A stretch of DNA of 32,571 nt from an uncultured Eubacteriales bacterium (lineage in GTDB: Bacteria > Bacillota_I > Bacilli_A > RF39 > UBA660): the NCBI GenBank assembly GCA_900320505.1, contig ONSL01000009.1, forward strand, positions 1-32,571. The letters are read 5' to 3'. Positions 31,928 to 32,571 of this stretch are shown piece after piece. Numbering within the stretch: the first letter of the stretch is position 1; each line of letters begins with the position of its first letter. Under the pieces are notes generated by a model. That model was not told the origin of the DNA. It saw only the letters and a program-made list of their open reading frames with translations, and searched no databases. The position numbers and the translations under genes are program-made.

Positions 31928-31999
31928 GTGAGTATAGTATAATGGCTAGTATGAAGCCTTCCCAAGACCTTGATGCGGGTTTGATCCCCGTTGTTAAAC
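31928..31999 (+). pseudogene. Degenerate tRNA-Gly(CCC)-like sequence
   Basis: A 72-base stretch can be threaded on a tRNA with normal geometry. Acceptor 5' strand: 31928-31934. D stem GTA/TAT with loop TAATGGCTAG including the invariant GG: 31937-31952. Anticodon loop TTCCCAA, anticodon CCC: 31959-31965. Four-base variable loop. T stem GCGGG/CCCGT with loop TTTGATC: 31975-31991. The D arm and T arm look like real glycine tRNA sequence. However, the anticodon stem has only 3 of 5 pairs, the acceptor about 5 of 7 counting G-U pairs, and the invariant T-loop C56 is T. A TATAAT sits at 31914-31919, 9 nt upstream. I read this as a decayed tRNA-Gly whose 3' end now runs into phage-repressor-like coding sequence. 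A chance resemblance cannot be excluded. Confidence 0.5.
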
Positions 32000-32211
32000 A
32001 GCAAGTTGATTGCGAATCTGGATATGATTGTGTAGTTATGGTTAATGGTGATGATGCAACCTTTAAAAGAGTCATAAAGCAAGATAATGGAATCATTTTA
32101 AAACCTCTTAATAACAATTATGAGCCCTACTCTTTCAGCAATGAGGACCTAGAAAAAAAGCCTGTAAGGATACTTGGAAAAGCTGTAGAAGTTAGAAGAA
32201 AATTAAAGTAA
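31942..32211 (+). pseudogene. Fragment of an S24 peptidase/LexA-like repressor
   Basis: An 89-codon open frame resembles the C-terminal half of S24-family self-cleaving repressors. It has VVKQQVDCESG, then VNGDDATFKRV with the catalytic-Lys position, then NNNYEPYSFSNEDLEKKPVRILGKAVEVR. This matches the closing strands of the LexA/CI-type catalytic domain. The N-terminal DNA-binding domain and most of the linker are missing, with an in-frame TAA at 31921-31923. A SMKP at its start looks like the catalytic Ser motif (SMxP), but it is encoded by the D-arm of the tRNA-like sequence and the following spacing is about two residues too long, so this may be coincidence. No Shine-Dalgarno precedes ATG 31942. 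Probably a prophage or mobile-element remnant. Confidence 0.65.
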
Positions 32212-32228
32212 TAATATCAAGAAGAGAT

Positions 32229-32571
32229 GTGAATTATGGAAAAGAAAAATACAATACAAAAAAAAATGATAATATAAAGTTAGACCAGTCATATATTAAC
32301 TACCATAAAATAATTAATATGAAATTGCCTTATAAATTTACTTATTTAGACGATTGGTTGCTAAAGAAATCTAAATTATTACTAGAAGAAACAAAAAATA
32401 TATCAAAAAATACAAAAAGATATAAAAAATATGAAAGAGGTACAATAATAAAAGTAGATTTTGGTGTAGGATTAGGTTCAGAAATGTCTGAAGTACACTT
32501 TGCAATAGTTCTCAATAAATATGATAATCCTAAAAATAATATATTGACTGTTATACCTCTTACATCAAAGA
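32229..32571 (+). CDS. PemK/MazF-family toxin (3' end beyond window)
   Basis: Partial, about 114 codons to the window edge. The C-terminal part is a clear PemK/MazF start: KKYERGTIIKVDFGVGLGSE, then SEVHFAIVLN and ILTVIPLTSK. Members are usually ribosome-independent mRNA interferases. An N-terminal extension of about 65 residues (with LDDWLLKKSKLLLEETKNI) precedes it, as in a longer Bacillota subfamily. The start is uncertain. The continuous frame begins at GTG 32229 with a poor RBS. A more natural ATG at 32236 (MEKKNTIQKK) is one frame off, and a run of nine A (32258-32266) separates the two frames. No antitoxin gene is seen upstream; it could lie downstream or be absent, as is common for this subfamily. 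Confidence 0.8.
   Translation, partial: MNYGKEKYNTKKNDNIKLDQSYINYHKIINMKLPYKFTYLDDWLLKKSKLLLEETKNISKNTKRYKKYERGTIIKVDFGVGLGSEMSEVHFAIVLNKYDNPKNNILTVIPLTSK

Noticed and set aside
31942-32211. A complete small LexA-like protein of 89 residues
   Set aside because: No Shine-Dalgarno and no DNA-binding domain, and the first third coincides with tRNA-like sequence. Better treated as a fragment.
1-32571. CRISPR arrays, anti-phage defence islands or biosynthetic clusters
   Set aside because: No regularly spaced repeats, cas genes, restriction-modification genes or synthase genes were seen. The SNF2 helicase alone is not a defence system.

Overview
The window is very AT-rich and densely coded. It looks like chromosome from an uncultured low-GC Gram-positive bacterium (Bacillota, Bacilli/Erysipelotrichia-like). 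The base composition, Shine-Dalgarno sites of the AGGAGG/AGGTGAT type, SigA-type promoters, a CIRCE element and gene families such as RecD2, MtaB, DUF308, YitT and BmrCD-type ABC pairs all fit this. UGA is used as a stop (for example at 14332-14334, 18800-18802 and 22630-22632) and Trp is encoded by TGG, so the code is standard rather than mycoplasmal.

Layout, left to right. Bases 1-156 hold the 5' end of a broken Rpn/PD-(D/E)XK transposase-like gene. 317-6372 is a minus-strand block. It has a C39-like protein that lost its Cys and His, a membrane hybrid histidine kinase, a PlsC-like acyltransferase, a small FxLYD-like membrane protein, an HPt-receiver protein and a small protein with a Cys-His-Asn pattern. 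6421-11089 has HtpG behind a CIRCE operator, an HD hydrolase and FtsK/SpoIIIE. 11169-14931 has a SWIM-SNF2 helicase overlapping a cysteine-cluster protein. 14991-21181 has a DUF308 protein, a degenerate NodB-fold protein, a 48-residue membrane peptide, RecD2, MtaB and an acidic membrane-anchored protein. 21358-24681 (plus) is a flippase-response regulator-histidine kinase operon. 24686-28778 is a heterodimeric ABC exporter. 28929-31835 has a methyltransferase, two unknowns and a YitT protein. The right end holds a degenerate tRNA-Gly-like sequence running into an S24-peptidase fragment, followed by the start of a PemK/MazF-family toxin.

Two signalling systems are present. One is a hybrid-kinase/HPt-receiver phosphorelay whose visible parts have no DNA-binding output. 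The other is a classical OmpR-type pair co-transcribed with a MOP-superfamily flippase. Two extracytoplasmic proteins keep an enzyme fold but lack the expected catalytic residues. The ABC exporter has one consensus and one degenerate ATP site by motif, and a repeat-containing extracellular insertion. Intergenic spaces are small, and rho-independent hairpins repeatedly contain the stop codon of the gene they terminate.

I saw no CRISPR array, complete insertion sequence, rRNA or riboswitch. The accessory-looking DNA is confined to the two ends. I do not see an obviously new multi-gene system. The best leads are the tRNA/S24/PemK junction, the pseudo-peptidase, the phosphorelay without a visible output and the repeat insertion in the ABC subunit.
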